From Primorskyibacter marinus (GTDB lineage: Bacteria; Pseudomonadota; Alphaproteobacteria; Rhodobacterales; Rhodobacteraceae), in the NCBI RefSeq assembly GCF_003313245.1, contig NZ_QJSD01000011.1, positions 1 to 64,000 of the forward strand: a DNA stretch of 64,000 bases, read 5' to 3'. Numbering within the stretch: position 1 is the first letter of the stretch; each line of letters opens with the position of its first letter. The notes under the pieces are model-generated. The model had not been told where the DNA came from. It worked only from the letters and a program-made list of their open reading frames with translations, and ran no database searches. Below, piece after piece: positions 62,579 through 64,000 of this stretch. Made by a program: the position numbers and the translations under genes.

Positions 62579-62985
62579 GCCCCGCGCTCGGCATCCAGAT
62601 AGCTGCGCAGGTCGATCAGGTCGGTGATCTCGCCGCGCATCATGATGTCGAGCGCGCTTTGACCGTTGAAGGCTGCGTTTGGTTTTCTGATCCAGTCATA
62701 GCCGCGCGCGGGATCGGTGAACAGATAGCGCAAGCCCTTGTGGATCCCCATCAGGATCGCCATGCGCGCCCGCAGATCGCGGTCGATCCGGCCGATGCTG
62801 CCGTCCTTCCAGCGGGCCCAGGTGCGCTGAGCCATGTCGCCCAGCAGCGTGCGGGCCTCAATATCGCTGAGTTGCCAGGCGCGAAACAGGTTGACGGTGG
62901 TGCGCGCGAGGGCTGCGGCCTCCTCCTCCGTGATGGCGGGAAGGTCCGGGCGCGACGCGGTGGGTTCAATCGTGGCAAACTGCAT
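62572..62985 (-). CDS. Xre/MbcA/ParS-type antitoxin
   Basis: A 137-residue antitoxin with an N-terminal Xre-like helix-turn-helix (residues about 20-75: ARTTVNLFRAWQLSDIEART, then LLGDMAQRTWARWKDGSIG) and a C-terminal DUF2384/toxin-binding domain (RKPNAAFNGQSALDIMMRGE, then ITDLIDLRSYLDA). The ATG at 62985 with AGGAG upstream is chosen; longer upstream frames have no family match. Start and operator lie close together, so autoregulation is likely. Confidence 0.9.
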   Translation of the reverse strand: MQFATIEPTASRPDLPAITEEEAAALARTTVNLFRAWQLSDIEARTLLGDMAQRTWARWKDGSIGRIDRDLRARMAILMGIHKGLRYLFTDPARGYDWIRKPNAAFNGQSALDIMMRGEITDLIDLRSYLDAERGAW

Positions 62986-62998
62986 GGTCAATCTCCTG

Positions 62999-63032
62999 TG
63001 GCATATATATACATAATAAATGCCATTTGGCA
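62999..63032. promoter_or_regulatory. Operator/promoter candidate of the toxin-antitoxin operon
   Basis: TGGCAT at 62999-63004 pairs with ATGCCA at 63020-63025, and TGCCA-TT-TGGCA at 63021-63032 is a second, perfect palindrome. Between them the sequence is AT-rich (TATATATACATAATAA), which could serve as a -10. It sits 14-47 bp upstream of the antitoxin start. Confidence 0.7.
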
Positions 63033-63069
63033 AGGGGCGGCTTGCGATGAGATCGCTGCGCGCGTGCGT

Positions 63070-63273
63070 CAGCGCCACGGTCGCACTTTCCATTCCGACA
63101 ACCACGATCAGTTGCGAGCGCACCTCGCCGACGTCATGGCGGCCCACAATTTCGTCTGAAGGCGCAACACATTCAGCGGCATCACGCCCTATGCATACAT
63201 CTGTAGGATCCGGACGTCAGACCCCGTTCGACTCACCGTCAATGCGATCCACCAGGTGCCGGGACTGAACACT
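63070..63273 (+). pseudogene. IS481-family transposase C-terminal remnant
   Basis: Translates HGRTFHSDNHDQLRAHLADV then MAAHNFV, a TGA stop, and NTFSGITPYAYICRIRTSDP then VNAIHQVPGLNT. This is the last part of an IS481-type transposase, whose intact members read H-DQLRAHLADF-AAYNFARRLKTL-GLTPYE-I-K-W-SEP. It has an internal stop and no N-terminal part. It lies on the other side of the toxin-antitoxin pair from the IS3 remnant and reaches the carboxypeptidase gene. Confidence 0.8.
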
Positions 63274-63276
63274 GGG

Positions 63277-64000
63277 CTATCGTAGGATGGCTCCAAGGCT
63301 GACTCCGCCAAGGCTGGCAGCGCGCAGGGCGGGGAGCGGCGCGTTTGTTGTCTTTCTGTCCGGTCTGAACAATCCCATATCGCCCGCGGAATGCGTCAAG
63401 CGCGCTGTTTTGGCCTGGTTGAGGACTGATCCGAACCGACTGGCTTTGGGATGTGGTGTGCCATCAACTTGCGGGCCTCGCACGGGTTTGGTCCCCATAT
63501 GCGTGCTGACAAGAAGAGGGACAGCGGCCGGGTGGCCAGGCAGGTTCGGTCGTGATGGGGCAGGGGGAACCCATTCGACCTGAGGCAGGGCAGCACGAAA
63601 TCCCTTGTTCATCAATGCCGCGACGCGAGCGGTTCTATCGGCGGAGGAGCGCGCCCCGAATACGGTCACGATCAGACGTTTCTGGCCACGCTGCGCCGAG
63701 GCGGTCAGGTTGTATCCGGCGGCGCGCGTGTAGCCGGTCTTGATCCCGTCAGCGCCGGAATAGGCACCCAGAAACCGACGGTTGGTATGCGCGATCTTGC
63801 GTCCGCCTGCCGATGCGTGAACCTTGCTGAACAGGTCGAAATATGCCGGATGATCGAAGAACAATTGGCGCGCCAGCAGCGACATGTCCCGCGCGGTCGA
63901 AAGATGGCCGTCCGCCGTCAGCCCGTGGGGGTTGCGAAAATGTGTCCGGGTCATGCCGATCCGCGCGGCCGTGGTGTTCATCCGGGCGACGAAATTTTCG
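63277..64000 (-). CDS. D-alanyl-D-alanine carboxypeptidase (S11 family), 3' part
   Basis: The window holds the last 240 residues; the frame is open at 64000 (ENFVARMNTTAARIGMTRTH...), so the start lies beyond the window. S11 motifs are visible: NPHGLTADGHLSTARDMSLL and the KTG box in SGADGIKTGYTRAAGYNLTA. The family trims pentapeptides in peptidoglycan. The C-terminal region after about residue 180 is low-complexity (Thr, Pro and Arg-rich). The stop lies next to an IS481 remnant, so the natural end may have been altered. Confidence 0.85.
   Translation of the reverse strand, partial: ENFVARMNTTAARIGMTRTHFRNPHGLTADGHLSTARDMSLLARQLFFDHPAYFDLFSKVHASAGGRKIAHTNRRFLGAYSGADGIKTGYTRAAGYNLTASAQRGQKRLIVTVFGARSSADRTARVAALMNKGFRAALPQVEWVPPAPSRPNLPGHPAAVPLLVSTHMGTKPVRGPQVDGTPHPKASRFGSVLNQAKTARLTHSAGDMGLFRPDRKTTNAPLPALRAASLGGVSLGAILR

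Overview
The window reads as chromosome of a GC-rich marine alphaproteobacterium of the Rhodobacterales (Roseobacter group). The evidence is a fused MrpAB antiporter, TRAP transporter genes, a NepR/EcfG/PhyR general stress locus, the gene order asnC-ssd-atf, and the overall protein style. Most of it is ordinary housekeeping and accessory metabolism. No CRISPR array, prophage or rRNA was seen; there is one tRNA-Gly.

Layout. 1-2759 is an intact IS66-family element whose left tip is the first base of the window, inserted into a pile of broken transposases (IS3, IS256 and IS5 types, 2760-3844). 3914-9935 is a six-gene Mrp Na+/H+ antiporter operon. 10088-12946 holds a dehydrogenase remnant, a P-loop kinase and a GH13 alpha-glucosidase. 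13267-18470 is a TRAP transporter with a thiamine-diphosphate enzyme and a broken MetE-like gene. 18567-22573 is a TauE exporter followed by the zinc regulon znuA / zur-znuC-znuB with a shared Zur-type operator. 22884-31680 is a beta-oxidation operon headed by MerR regulators. 31799-40872 mixes thioesterases, a MATE pump, a methyltransferase, 5'-nucleotidase, pyrD, aroQ and aroE. 42325-48245 carries tRNA-Gly and the general stress response locus. 48529-52057 is asnC-ssd-aminotransferase. 52281-53822 is an iron storage and hemin operon. 54115-61468 has a UvrD-type helicase, a flavin hydroxy-acid oxidase and pyruvate carboxylase. 61643-63285 is an Xre/RES toxin-antitoxin pair between two transposase remnants, and the window closes inside a D-alanyl-D-alanine carboxypeptidase.

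How the parts work together. The best-resolved circuit is the general stress response: nepR-ecfG-histidine kinase and phyR are divergent, and their 106-bp gap holds two overlapping, oppositely oriented promoters of the form GGAAC-N17-CGTT. The same exact form precedes the PRC-barrel/AI-2E operon and a DUF1328 membrane peptide, giving a local EcfG regulon. Zinc and iron genes each have palindromic operator candidates. The least expected features are a segment of about 65 codons, poorer in GC, inside the UvrD-type helicase; an 83 percent inverted pair of 52-bp repeats in an intergenic gap; and the toxin-antitoxin island.
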